64,000 nucleotides of DNA from the NCBI GenBank assembly GCA_964568875.1, contig CAZMSH010000002.1, forward strand, positions 1-64,000, read 5' to 3'. The notes below the pieces were generated by a model. That model ran no database searches. It saw nothing but the letters and a program-made list of their open reading frames with translations, and was not told the origin of the DNA. This document shows, piece by piece, positions 24,992 through 33,949 of this stretch. A program made the translations under genes and the position numbers. The stretch's first letter is position 1. Each line of letters begins with the position of its first letter. This DNA comes from SLNP01 sp964568875. GTDB taxonomy: Bacteria > Bacteroidota > Bacteroidia > Bacteroidales > VadinHA17.

Positions 24992-25018
24992 CATCCTGAT
25001 CTGATAACCAAATAATAA

Positions 25019-25053
25019 AACCGGATCGATCCCGCCAGGGGAACAATCCGGTT
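25019..25053. terminator. Hairpin in the convergent gap after the antiporter gene
   Basis: AACCGGAT and ATCCGGTT pair over eight bases, with a CCC/GGG inner stem. The T content after it is weak, so termination may be partial. It lies between two converging transcripts. Confidence 0.5.
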
Positions 25054-25070
25054 GTAAAGTATATTCTCTG

Positions 25071-25098
25071 GTGTCGGCTTGATGATTACTTCCGACAC
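25071..25098. terminator. Hairpin downstream of the V/A-ATPase K gene
   Basis: GTGTCGG and CCGACAC pair over seven bases about 15 bp past the minus-strand atpK stop codon. There is no clear T tract. It probably marks the 3' end of the ATPase operon. Confidence 0.45.
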
Positions 25099-25112
25099 CC
25101 TGTACTCTCTCC

Positions 25113-25598
25113 CTATATAGAATTGCTGATAAGGAAGGTAGCTGCGAATGCTATAATGGCATATAGTTCAGGGAATACAGCAAGTATCATTGTATTACCA
25201 AATACATCATTACCCGAACCTATTGCTGCAATACCATTTGAAGTGACTCCGCCCTGCTTGATAGCCGAAAAGAGACCAACGAAACCGAGAGATACACCTG
25301 CAGCAAGTATTGCAACACCCTGCAGCATTGTCATGCTGGCAGTGATTATACCTGAACTGTTGATAACGAAGAATCCGGCAAAACCATACAGACCCTGGGT
25401 TCCGGGAAGAGCACTGAGTAACATATAGCTTCCGAAAGCGTCGGGGTTCTTCTTGAGTGCTCCAACAGTGGCATTACCTCCCATTGATACGCCTATTGCA
25501 CTTCCGATACCGGCCAGAACAAGCATAAGAGCCAATCCTGTATATGCCAGAATTACCGGTACATTGCCTGAATTGATGATTGCGTTTGTTGTTTCCAT
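25113..25598 (-). CDS. atpK: V/A-type ATPase subunit K (membrane rotor), Na+-binding signature
   Basis: 161 residues forming two hairpins of transmembrane helices (a duplicated c-subunit). The first hairpin carries Gln at the ion position (L64, T67, Q68, Y71 in ALPGTQGLYG). The second carries the ion-binding glutamate E144 in FPELYAI, and Q115 lies between. These residues and their spacing correspond to the Na+ site described for Enterococcus hirae NtpK (Leu61, Thr64, Gln65, Tyr68, Gln110, Glu139), so Na+ coupling is predicted. Last gene of the ATPase operon, 28 bp after subunit I. Confidence 0.92.
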   Translation of the reverse strand: METTNAIINSGNVPVILAYTGLALMLVLAGIGSAIGVSMGGNATVGALKKNPDAFGSYMLLSALPGTQGLYGFAGFFVINSSGIITASMTMLQGVAILAAGVSLGFVGLFSAIKQGGVTSNGIAAIGSGNDVFGNTMILAVFPELYAIIAFAATFLISNSI

Positions 25599-25626
25599 AA
25601 CTGTTTTAATGATTATAATTTATTAA

Positions 25627-27636
25627 TTATTTATTTATTCTAAAAGGTTTATACTCCTTACCGCCTCCTTTAAACCCGGCATTCTTATAGAACTCTACAA
25701 ATGTAAGCCTCATAGGGTGAATGAATCCACCCAGGGCAGCCATAAAAATATTGATCGAATGTCCGAAAAGCAGCAGCAGAACGAAGAATATCCAGCCGAT
25801 ATAAGGTATAGACAGGAACTGCGAAGAAATATCGTTGAAAACGAATCCAAGAATGGCTGATGAAATGCCAAGTGCAAATAGTCTTATGTATGACAGCAGG
25901 TCCCCAAAAATACCCGTTAAAATATTGTAGGTATCCCATACTCCGCTCCCCACCCTGAGGAAGATGTTAATACTCAAATTATTAAGCAAAAAGATAAGTA
26001 CGAGTGCCACACCTGCAAGTGCATAGAAGACAGGTTTTGTTGTTTCAGCATCGACAATACCGGCTGCTGCTCCTCCTTTGAAAACTATCAGAGTCAGTAT
26101 CAGGAGCACCCATCCTACTGTCGACAGACTGTGCTTGAAGCCTCTCTGGATGGTTATATTGATTATCTTCACTATCATTCCGAAAATTATCTGAACGGCT
26201 CCGAGTATGATTGCGAGATAAAACATGCTTATTGAATCCTGCATAATGTGCCTGAAGGGTTTTAGCAGCTTAACATCTGGTATTGCTGCTTTCACAATAG
26301 CTGTTCTGTGTGCATTTGCCATATCCTCACCCACAGTTCCTTCAATAACAGTTATAAACTCCTTTCGGGTATCATAATGCTCTCCCAGAAGAGGATTAAG
26401 GCCATTTACTATTTCCCGGGGCACATGCGTTTTACCAAGTTCGGAGATACTTTCTGAAGTAAGTGTATATCCTGAATCAATAAGATTCATTCCGAAGAAG
26501 GTTCCCGATATTACTCCGAAAAGTACAGTAGCAATTCCCAGGTATTTTGCCAGAGAGAGAAAAGGTCTCATCTCCTTTGGTACTTTTTTGTACAGCAGGA
26601 AACCTGCGGCGATAAAAATCAATCCATATCCTGCATCTCCCAGGCAGAATCCAAAGAACAGCATGAAAAACGGAGCAAAGAAAGGTGTAAGGTCGAGCTC
26701 CCTGTAGTCGGGCAGGTCGAAAAGCTTTGATATAGGCTCGAAAAGTTTCGCAAACTTGCTGTTTCTGAGCATCACCGGAACCTTCTCATCAGGCTCTGGT
26801 TCTGACTCATAGTAATAAACATCGCTGTTTTCAATAAGCTCTGTTACTTTCTCTTCTGAATCTGAAGGAACCCAACCCTGAAGTATCATGAGTCGTCCTT
26901 CAGCCTCTTCCACAGCCTGTTTTTCAGCTACAGTGTACTCAATTCTGTTAAGCAAGCCGGTGCGGCCTCTGTTAATAATTTGAAGCCAGGCAGCCGATGA
27001 ATTGACAAGCATTTGCTTTATTTCTGCAATACGGTCTTCTGCCTGTGCAGCTTCAATAAGCAACTTCGGAGCAGATTTCTCGCCCAGTTTTTCAGGATCG
27101 GCATCAATTTCTATCTCCTCGCCGGGCTTGTGAACGACGGCGAAGTATGCCTTACCCTTATCAATATTGATTATCTGTATAGAATATCTGTCATACCACT
27201 CATCCCTGAACCTCTTTGCGGGACATGTAAAGAGAGATATCTTCCATCCCGTTTTAAGCAGTTTGTCGAAATCGGAAATCTCATAATCACCCCATGGTAT
27301 TACCTTTAATGCTTCAGCCTTAAGAGTTTGTATTTTACTCTTAAGTTCATCATTCTCAGCAACAAGCGACTCTACCATTTCGACAATTTCATCAGGATCT
27401 CCTTCTGCATCAGGCACCTGCGCAGAAGATGCATCATCAGGGAGGGTTCTCCTGACGATTCTAACTGCATTGTCGTATCTTCTCAACTCCGCCATCAATT
27501 CTCCGGCGGGATGTTCCTCCTCACTCCTGCCCTTCTCAATTATATGAACCACACCTGCTTCTCTGAGCCTGTCGAGAAGGTTATTATAGTCCTTGTGGTA
27601 GACCAGGAAAGTGAACTTTTTAAGTTGTGCTATCAT
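25627..27636 (-). CDS. atpI: V/A-type ATPase subunit I (a-type stator/channel)
   Basis: 669 residues: a cytoplasmic N-terminal half with coiled-coil stretches that holds the peripheral stalks, then seven or eight membrane helices from about residue 320. FFGFCLGDAGYG and the later LGISSAILGFVFND and LLFGHSINIFM segments form the half-channels, with the essential Arg expected in SYIRLFALG. It carries ions to and from the K ring. It overlaps subunit D by four bases. Confidence 0.92.
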   Translation of the reverse strand: MIAQLKKFTFLVYHKDYNNLLDRLREAGVVHIIEKGRSEEEHPAGELMAELRRYDNAVRIVRRTLPDDASSAQVPDAEGDPDEIVEMVESLVAENDELKSKIQTLKAEALKVIPWGDYEISDFDKLLKTGWKISLFTCPAKRFRDEWYDRYSIQIINIDKGKAYFAVVHKPGEEIEIDADPEKLGEKSAPKLLIEAAQAEDRIAEIKQMLVNSSAAWLQIINRGRTGLLNRIEYTVAEKQAVEEAEGRLMILQGWVPSDSEEKVTELIENSDVYYYESEPEPDEKVPVMLRNSKFAKLFEPISKLFDLPDYRELDLTPFFAPFFMLFFGFCLGDAGYGLIFIAAGFLLYKKVPKEMRPFLSLAKYLGIATVLFGVISGTFFGMNLIDSGYTLTSESISELGKTHVPREIVNGLNPLLGEHYDTRKEFITVIEGTVGEDMANAHRTAIVKAAIPDVKLLKPFRHIMQDSISMFYLAIILGAVQIIFGMIVKIINITIQRGFKHSLSTVGWVLLILTLIVFKGGAAAGIVDAETTKPVFYALAGVALVLIFLLNNLSINIFLRVGSGVWDTYNILTGIFGDLLSYIRLFALGISSAILGFVFNDISSQFLSIPYIGWIFFVLLLLFGHSINIFMAALGGFIHPMRLTFVEFYKNAGFKGGGKEYKPFRINK

Positions 27637-28247
27637 GCCGCTTCCTCCTCTGCCATTGCAGCGGCAGCCTGTCTGGTCTTCACAATCTTCTGTGCAGACT
27701 TGGACAGGTTCTCCTCATCCTCAAGGAACCGCTTGATTTTTCTTATGGCTTCTTCAAAGCCTGGAATCTGAACCTTCTCATACAGGTTAACCTTTTGAGT
27801 TGTCTTTTTCCGGGCAAAATCGAGAAGCTCCATCTTTTCGATAAATATATCCCTCTTAATGGAGGTGAGGGTCAGCTCCCTCAGTATTCTGATACCATCG
27901 GAGAACCATTTCGGATTAGTAAAAATCAGAAAGGGTTTTGTCTCGAAATCAACATCGTCGAATTCAGGTATCTTCACCCCGGCAATTTTCCTCCAGGTGG
28001 TCTTTATCTCCTTCACCCTGAGAAGTCCGGGCTCAAACTCTCCCCACAATCTTACGCCCTCGTAGTACTTTTCATATATTGTTGCCAGTTCATGGTCGAG
28101 TTTTTCCGCAATATCCTTTGCCCGCTTAACTTCAGCCCTGAGGGCCGACTCCTTGTTCTTTAGTATCGGCAACGCCCTGATTCTGATCTTAAGCTGCTTG
28201 TTAAGCTGGTTTAGTGATGTCTTATTATATTGAAAGCTTATTGCCAT
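27633..28247 (-). CDS. atpD: V/A-type ATPase subunit D (central rotor shaft)
   Basis: 204 residues, with long N- and C-terminal helices of heptad character (NKTSLNQLNKQLKI... and AIRKIKRFLEDEENLSKSAQ), the coiled-coil shaft that turns inside the A3B3 head. The length is usual for the family. The gene sits between B (11 bp upstream) and I (ATGA overlap). No separate F subunit gene, which normally binds D, is recognised in the operon. Confidence 0.9.
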   Translation of the reverse strand: MAISFQYNKTSLNQLNKQLKIRIRALPILKNKESALRAEVKRAKDIAEKLDHELATIYEKYYEGVRLWGEFEPGLLRVKEIKTTWRKIAGVKIPEFDDVDFETKPFLIFTNPKWFSDGIRILRELTLTSIKRDIFIEKMELLDFARKKTTQKVNLYEKVQIPGFEEAIRKIKRFLEDEENLSKSAQKIVKTRQAAAAMAEEEAA

Positions 28248-28258
28248 ATCAGATTATA

Positions 28259-29593
28259 TCAGTTAGAAGCCTTTTCGATCCAGTACTTATTCATAAGCTC
28301 TTCCTTAATAGCCACCTCATCTTTGGTGAAATTCTCGGAGAAGAGTTTCCATCCGGTATTGAGCATTTCATCGACATCGATGTTGACATCTATTGCCAGT
28401 AGTTTTTCGGAATAAGCCTTTGCAAAACTGAGGGCTCTTTCGTCGTATTCTGAAAGATCAAAACCATTTTCGAGTTTGGTTTTAGCATTTGCTGCGTCGG
28501 CAAACAGGCGCACTGCTGCGTTCATTACCTGCGGGTGGTCTTCCCTGGTCTGTTTGCCGATTACAAGCTGCTTAAGACGTGAGAGTGACCTGAACGGGTC
28601 AACAATAACCTTTCCTATATCGGTATCGCGGCGCAGAAACAGCTGTCCTTCTGTAATATAGCCGGTATTATCAGGTATGGCATGTGTGATATCTCCTCCC
28701 GACAGGGATGTAACAGCTATAATGGTTATTGAACCACCATCGGGAAACTGTACTGCTTTCTCGTATATCTTGGCGAGATCGCTGTACAATGATCCGGGCA
28801 TACTATCCTTGGAAGGGATCTGGTCCATTCTGTTCGAAACTATTGAAAGAGCATCGGCAAACAAGGTCATGTCTGTAAGCAGTACCAGAACTTTTTCTTT
28901 TTTCTCCACTGCGAAGTATTCTGCTGCTGTCAGGGCCATGTCAGGTACGAGGAGCCTCTCTACCGGAGGATTCTCTGTTGTGTTTACGAATGCAACGATT
29001 CTTTCAAGAGCACCGGCATTTTCAAATACGCTCTTATAGTATAGGTAGTCATCATTTGTAAGGCCCATACCTCCAAGTATTATCTTGTCTGCCTGAGCTC
29101 TCAGGGCCACTGTCGCCATAACCTGGTTATATGGCTGATCGGGGTCAGCGAAGAAGGGTATTTTCTGACCTGTCACCAGTGTATTGTTAAGGTCGATGCC
29201 GGCAATCCCGGTGGCAATGAGTTGTGAAGGCTGCTTTCGGCGTACCGGATTAACCGATGGTCCGCCAATTTCGCGTTCAGCACCCATAAGTGCCGGTCCA
29301 CCGTCGATAGGATTACCGTAAGCGTCGAGAAATCTTCCTCCGAGGTCATCACCTACTTTCAGTACGGGTGGTTTACCCAGAAAGATAATCTCCGCATCCG
29401 TAGGGATACCCTCGGTTCCTGCAAAAATCTGAAGGGTCACCTCATTACCCAGAATTTTCACGACCTGTGCCAGCCTGCCGTTAACAATGGCCAGCTCGTC
29501 ATTACCCACTCCGTCGGCGTGCAACGAACATGTCGCCTTGGTAATGCGGGTAACTTTGGTAAATATTTTCTGAAATGCTCTGTTCTCTGTCAT
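28259..29593 (-). CDS. atpB: V/A-type ATPase subunit B
   Basis: 444 residues, non-catalytic nucleotide-binding subunit of the head. Family features include GRFLDAYGNPIDGGP, the conserved PVRRKQPSQLIATGI region, TGQKIPFF in place of a Walker A loop (as usual for B), and the SMPGSLYSDLA segment. Its start overlaps the stop of subunit A (ATGA), matching the one-to-one need for A and B. Confidence 0.95.
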   Translation of the reverse strand: MTENRAFQKIFTKVTRITKATCSLHADGVGNDELAIVNGRLAQVVKILGNEVTLQIFAGTEGIPTDAEIIFLGKPPVLKVGDDLGGRFLDAYGNPIDGGPALMGAEREIGGPSVNPVRRKQPSQLIATGIAGIDLNNTLVTGQKIPFFADPDQPYNQVMATVALRAQADKIILGGMGLTNDDYLYYKSVFENAGALERIVAFVNTTENPPVERLLVPDMALTAAEYFAVEKKEKVLVLLTDMTLFADALSIVSNRMDQIPSKDSMPGSLYSDLAKIYEKAVQFPDGGSITIIAVTSLSGGDITHAIPDNTGYITEGQLFLRRDTDIGKVIVDPFRSLSRLKQLVIGKQTREDHPQVMNAAVRLFADAANAKTKLENGFDLSEYDERALSFAKAYSEKLLAIDVNIDVDEMLNTGWKLFSENFTKDEVAIKEELMNKYWIEKASN

Positions 29594-31347
29594 GACAATA
29601 CTTTTTCCTTTAATATTTCCTTTAGCTCTTTGTGATACTTTTTGAACTCTTCTGATTCAAATTTTGAAAAGTTCATCTGCCTCATTGCATTTATTGCCTT
29701 TTTGAACCATGTTGAAACCTCCTCAAATGATTCAAAATCAAACTCACTGTCTGCTATGTTCAGAACCAGGTACAGCATGAATTTCTGGCGGTCAATGGGG
29801 CACAACTGGTCTACTTTATCGAAAGCATCCTGCTGGCTGATAATAAAGTCAACCATTTCGCCCTTCCAGAATTTTACATGATAATCTACAGGCACACCGT
29901 CATCACCAAGAATATTGATCTGCTCCTGGGCCTCCTTGCTTCTGAGAAGATAGTCCTTCGCCTTTACAACGTTATCGTACCAGTCAGGAGCGATATTTTT
30001 AGCCATATATTCACGTACCTCGTCATATTCGAGATATTTGGAGTAGCTCTCAATAGGATCGATGGCCGGATATCTTTTTGAGTCGGCCCGCTGCTGTGAG
30101 AGTGCATAGAAACACCTGGCAGCCTTTTTGGTTGATTCGGTAACCGGTTCTTTAAGGTTACCGCCGGCCGGGGAAACAGTACCTATAAAGGTAATTGATC
30201 CGGTTTTGCCGTTAACAAGCTCTACGTATCCGGCCCGTGCATAGAAATTTGAGATAATTGCGGGAAGGTCCATCGGAAATGCATCAGGACCCGGCAGCTC
30301 TTCCATCCTGTTTGACATTTCGCGCAATGCCTGTGCCCAGCGTGATGTCGAGTCGGCCAGCAAGAGTATCTTCAGACCCATGGATCTGTAGTATTCCGCA
30401 ATGGTCATTGCAGTATAGACAGAAGCCTCCCTTGCCGCTACCGGCATATTTGAAGTGTTTGCTATGATAGTGGTTCTTTCTATCAGTCGCCTGCCACTTC
30501 TTGAGTCTATCAGCTCAGGAAATTCGGTAAATATCTCAACAACCTCATTTGCCCTTTCTCCGCAGGCAGCTATAACGACCATGTCGGCCTCAGCCTGCTT
30601 TGAAATGGCGTGCTGAAGCACGGTTTTGCCACAACCGAAAGGACCAGGTATAAAGCCGGTACCTCCCTCAGTGATCGGATTAAGGGTGTCGATTACCCTG
30701 ACCCCGGTTTCGAGCAGCCTGAATGGTCTTGGCTTGTTTTTGTAAGCCCTTATCGGCACTTTTACCGGCCATTTCTGGATCATGGTAACATCATGGTCGT
30801 TACCTTCAGAGTCAGTAAGAACAGCTATCTTCTCATCAGCCCTGTATTCTCCGTCAGAGATGATCCATTTGACCTTGTAAGAGCCCTGAAATGCGAAGGG
30901 CACCATTATTTTGTGAGGCATCCAGTTTTCTGTCACCTCGCCCAGCCAAGAACCGGGATAAACAATATCTTTCTCCTTAGCGAGTGCTGAAAAGTTCCAA
31001 ACCTTATCATCATCGAGCGGGTAGGTATATTCTCCTTTTTTCAGGAAGACTCCCGTCATCTTGTGAAGGTCATTCTGCAATCCGTCATAGTTTTTTGAAA
31101 GAATACCCGGACCAAGAGTTACTTCAAGCATACCCCCTGTAAACTCAACCGGAATACCTGTCTTCAGTCCCCTGGTACTTTCAAAAACCTGCACAAAAGC
31201 CTGGTTACCGGTAACCTTTATGACTTCAGCCATAAGCTTTGTATCTCCGTCTCCTATGAAGCATATTTCATTCTGGGCAACAGGTCCTTCGGTATTGACA
31301 ATTACAAGGTTTGAAATAATACCATAAACTTTACCTTTTGTCTGCAT
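29590..31347 (-). CDS. atpA: V/A-type ATPase catalytic subunit A
   Basis: 585 residues. The Walker A loop GPFGCGKTVLQ lies near residue 234, the catalytic Glu region AACGERANEV follows, and the Walker B region is ILLLADSTSRWAQALREMS. The insertion typical of V/A-type A subunits (about residues 120-195) is present. It hydrolyses or makes ATP in the rotary head. Encoded 58 bp after the DUF2764 gene. Confidence 0.95.
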   Translation of the reverse strand: MQTKGKVYGIISNLVIVNTEGPVAQNEICFIGDGDTKLMAEVIKVTGNQAFVQVFESTRGLKTGIPVEFTGGMLEVTLGPGILSKNYDGLQNDLHKMTGVFLKKGEYTYPLDDDKVWNFSALAKEKDIVYPGSWLGEVTENWMPHKIMVPFAFQGSYKVKWIISDGEYRADEKIAVLTDSEGNDHDVTMIQKWPVKVPIRAYKNKPRPFRLLETGVRVIDTLNPITEGGTGFIPGPFGCGKTVLQHAISKQAEADMVVIAACGERANEVVEIFTEFPELIDSRSGRRLIERTTIIANTSNMPVAAREASVYTAMTIAEYYRSMGLKILLLADSTSRWAQALREMSNRMEELPGPDAFPMDLPAIISNFYARAGYVELVNGKTGSITFIGTVSPAGGNLKEPVTESTKKAARCFYALSQQRADSKRYPAIDPIESYSKYLEYDEVREYMAKNIAPDWYDNVVKAKDYLLRSKEAQEQINILGDDGVPVDYHVKFWKGEMVDFIISQQDAFDKVDQLCPIDRQKFMLYLVLNIADSEFDFESFEEVSTWFKKAINAMRQMNFSKFESEEFKKYHKELKEILKEKVLS

Positions 31348-31405
31348 ATTATTGTTGTTTACTTTTACTTACAGTTTAATTATCCTTATATAAATCATTT
31401 CAGGG

Positions 31406-32266
31406 CTACTTAGCTTCAGCCTCAGCCTTATCCTTATCCTCTGTTTCCTTAAGCTCTGTGACCAGTTTTCTGAGCATTTCCTCACCTTTTTCAGGAATGA
31501 GTTCTTTCCACCTGAGTGCTATTGAGAGTTTAACCAGATACCCAAGGATAAAATCAATAGTGAAATATTCAAAAAAGATAAGGTCATTTATATACCTCCA
31601 CTTGATCTGGTCAATTTTGAGTTCTCTTTCGAGGAATTCAGTTTCTCCTGCTATATTGAAGATCACCGATGCATACTCAGGCTCAGGTGGAATTCGGAAA
31701 TCACTTTTTCTGCGTGAAATAATCTTAAGTTCTTCAGTCAACTGATTTCTGCCAACTATCTGATCAGAAGCATCGAGGTCAAGTTCCATCGAATTCTTAA
31801 GTACCAATATATTATTCAGGTCAAGTTCGAATTCTGACCATTTTTTAAGGAACATACTTCCGGAGTTGTCTACCATATTGAAATAGCCTTCCGTGAGTCT
31901 CTTTTCCGCATCAATAAGGTCGATACTCTTTTCGCCTGCGAGCCAGTCTCCTATGATCTCTACCATATATGAAGGCAGGATGTCATCTACTTTGATTATT
32001 GAGTCGAGTAGTTTTACCTGTTCTTCAAACTCTTCCTGAGAATAATTGCCGTGGATATCGTGCTGCTCACCCTTGCCTGAAAAAAACCTTATCAGGTTCT
32101 TATTATCATATGGCATAAAAAGCAGCGAGGCAAGCTGATAATCATCGGGGTGTAATATTTCCTTCATCTCACTTCTGAACTCTTCAAGAGGGATAAGGTT
32201 CTTGCCATCGTCAAAAGAGAGATCGTAGAGGCCGGCTACATAGCAATGATATAGTCTCTTGAACAT
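31406..32266 (-). CDS. DUF2764 protein of the V/A-ATPase operon (probable C-like subunit)
   Basis: About 286 residues from the ATG at 32266 (a TTG at 32284 would overlap the E gene). It begins MFKRLYHCYVAGLYDLSFDD, typical for the DUF2764 proteins found between E and A genes in chlamydial, spirochaetal and Bacteroidota operons. It is mostly helical and acidic, with a Lys/Glu/Asp/Ala-rich tail. It takes the place where subunit C would be encoded, so a stalk-to-rotor adaptor role is likely (inference from position). Confidence 0.8.
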   Translation of the reverse strand: MFKRLYHCYVAGLYDLSFDDGKNLIPLEEFRSEMKEILHPDDYQLASLLFMPYDNKNLIRFFSGKGEQHDIHGNYSQEEFEEQVKLLDSIIKVDDILPSYMVEIIGDWLAGEKSIDLIDAEKRLTEGYFNMVDNSGSMFLKKWSEFELDLNNILVLKNSMELDLDASDQIVGRNQLTEELKIISRRKSDFRIPPEPEYASVIFNIAGETEFLERELKIDQIKWRYINDLIFFEYFTIDFILGYLVKLSIALRWKELIPEKGEEMLRKLVTELKETEDKDKAEAEAK

Positions 32267-32276
32267 AATACCGGCT

Positions 32277-32885
32277 CTATTCAAATAGTATATTAATAAG
32301 TTTTGGTCTGATAAACTCTTTCAGGTAGGCTTCAATGTCTCCGCCAGTGGCGCTTATCTTGAACCCGCCGCCTGAAGGAATAATTTCAAAACCTGTCTTG
32401 ATCGAACTGACAGGCTTAACGGTAAGGCCTTTGCCCAGTTCAGAGCCAATCTCTGCTTTAAGCCTTTTTTCAATGGCACCGGCCTTTTCCTTTGATACCA
32501 GCACCTCCATTGGCGACCCTGTGGTTTCGGGCTTCCAGTTATGATATATTGTTTTGATAAGGTCGGCCACAAAATTATCATCTTCAAATGCCTGAGAAAC
32601 CTTCTCGGCTACCAGTTTGCCCGAGATAGTCTTCTCCAGATCCTGCTTAAGTGTGTTGACCGCATGGCGGAAGGAGATCTTTAGTTCTGAATTTCCGTTC
32701 TTGATGATTTCCTCTGCTTTTTTTTCAGCATCCTCAATCATCAGACTTGCTTTTTTGTCTGCTTCTTCAATTATTCGTTTTGATTCCTTCCCGGCTTCTA
32801 CGAGTATCTTCTCAGCCTCCTCATTAGCTTTTGAAACACCTTCCTGATAGATTTTTTCAGTAAGCTCCTGTAATTTGTTCTGCAT
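32277..32885 (-). CDS. atpE: V/A-type ATPase subunit E (peripheral stalk)
   Basis: 202 residues. The N-terminal about 90 form a long charged helix (ANEEAEKILVEAGKESKRIIEEADKKA...) and the C-terminal part a mixed alpha/beta head, the usual E layout that ties the head to subunit I. It is the first ATPase gene of the operon; upstream lies the usp gene with a gap of 40 bp. Confidence 0.88.
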   Translation of the reverse strand: MQNKLQELTEKIYQEGVSKANEEAEKILVEAGKESKRIIEEADKKASLMIEDAEKKAEEIIKNGNSELKISFRHAVNTLKQDLEKTISGKLVAEKVSQAFEDDNFVADLIKTIYHNWKPETTGSPMEVLVSKEKAGAIEKRLKAEIGSELGKGLTVKPVSSIKTGFEIIPSGGGFKISATGGDIEAYLKEFIRPKLINILFE

Positions 32886-32925
32886 AGTATTTCTTATTAA
32901 TATAGTTACAATTTAACCAACAGAG

Positions 32926-33861
32926 TTATTGTTCATTTTTAACATTTCCCTCTTCATCTTTTTCTTCAGTTTTTTCCCATTCTTCACCGAATACTTCGAA
33001 CAGGGTTCCCACCCTGGGAACCACATTGAAAACCGGTTGCACCGCCCTGTGTATAACCTCACGGGCAAAGTGTCCTATATAATCTCCGAAGAGGATAGTC
33101 TCTTCATGTGTCATTATGACAATAAGATCTGGATTAACCCTTTCCGCCTGCTTAAGAAATACCTCCCACAACACCCCGGAAGTCTCTGTTATGAGAAGCA
33201 GCTCACAGTCTATATTTTCAGCAAGCAGCTGGTCTTCAATAGCCACAGCTTTTCTGTATGCCAGGCTGGTTCTGGCTTCTATATTTATATCCAATACCGA
33301 TATTATGGTAATCCTGGCATTGAATCTCTTTGCCAGAAAAATGGCCCATCGAACTTTGTCTTCACTTTTTTTGGTTATGTCGACGGGCATGACAATATTA
33401 CTTATCCCCTCGTGTGTAAAGTCTTCGCTAATTGTAAGAACGGGACAGAATGACTGGCCGATAAGCTTCTCGGCATTATGTCTTCTGAACGCTGCAAATT
33501 TACCAATAATCCTTTTACTTTTCTTGATAATAATCAGTTGAGACGAAAACTCTTTCGATGCCTCTATTATTGATGGTATCAGGGCTCCGCAGCGTACATG
33601 CAATCTGACAAAATCCGGCAAATCTCCTCCGAAGTAGTTCTTCACGAACTCTTCAAGTCTGCCATGCGCTCTTTCGAGAACCATGGCCGGCGACTCCTTC
33701 CTGAAGATGCCAGTACGTTCCCTTGTCCGGGGGATTACATTCATTATGATCAGCCTGGAACCAAATACTTTCTGGAACTTAACAGCCTGTTCCATTGCTA
33801 TCTCGCCTTCCCTTGTCAGGGCAATAGGAACCAGTATTATTTCTATATTGTTTTTTCTCAT
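32926..33861 (-). CDS. Tandem universal stress protein (UspA-like)
   Basis: 311 residues from the ATG at 33861; an in-frame extension to 33924 is less likely because the Usp fold starts at IEIILVPIAL. Two Usp domains are seen (about 1-140 and 165-290). In the second, NIVMPVDITK starts the domain, while an ATP-binding G-x2-G-x9-G-[ST] motif is not obvious, so nucleotide binding is uncertain. The acidic tail (EEWEKTEEKDEEGN) is unusual. It lies 40 bp upstream of the ATPase operon on the same strand and may be co-transcribed with it. Confidence 0.8.
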   Translation of the reverse strand: MRKNNIEIILVPIALTREGEIAMEQAVKFQKVFGSRLIIMNVIPRTRERTGIFRKESPAMVLERAHGRLEEFVKNYFGGDLPDFVRLHVRCGALIPSIIEASKEFSSQLIIIKKSKRIIGKFAAFRRHNAEKLIGQSFCPVLTISEDFTHEGISNIVMPVDITKKSEDKVRWAIFLAKRFNARITIISVLDINIEARTSLAYRKAVAIEDQLLAENIDCELLLITETSGVLWEVFLKQAERVNPDLIVIMTHEETILFGDYIGHFAREVIHRAVQPVFNVVPRVGTLFEVFGEEWEKTEEKDEEGNVKNEQ

Positions 33862-33949
33862 CGGGGTATTACTTAAATTATACCATGTTATCCGGCATAT
33901 AAATATGCACAAAAAAAATGGCATTCAATTAATACTCAAACAATAAAAA

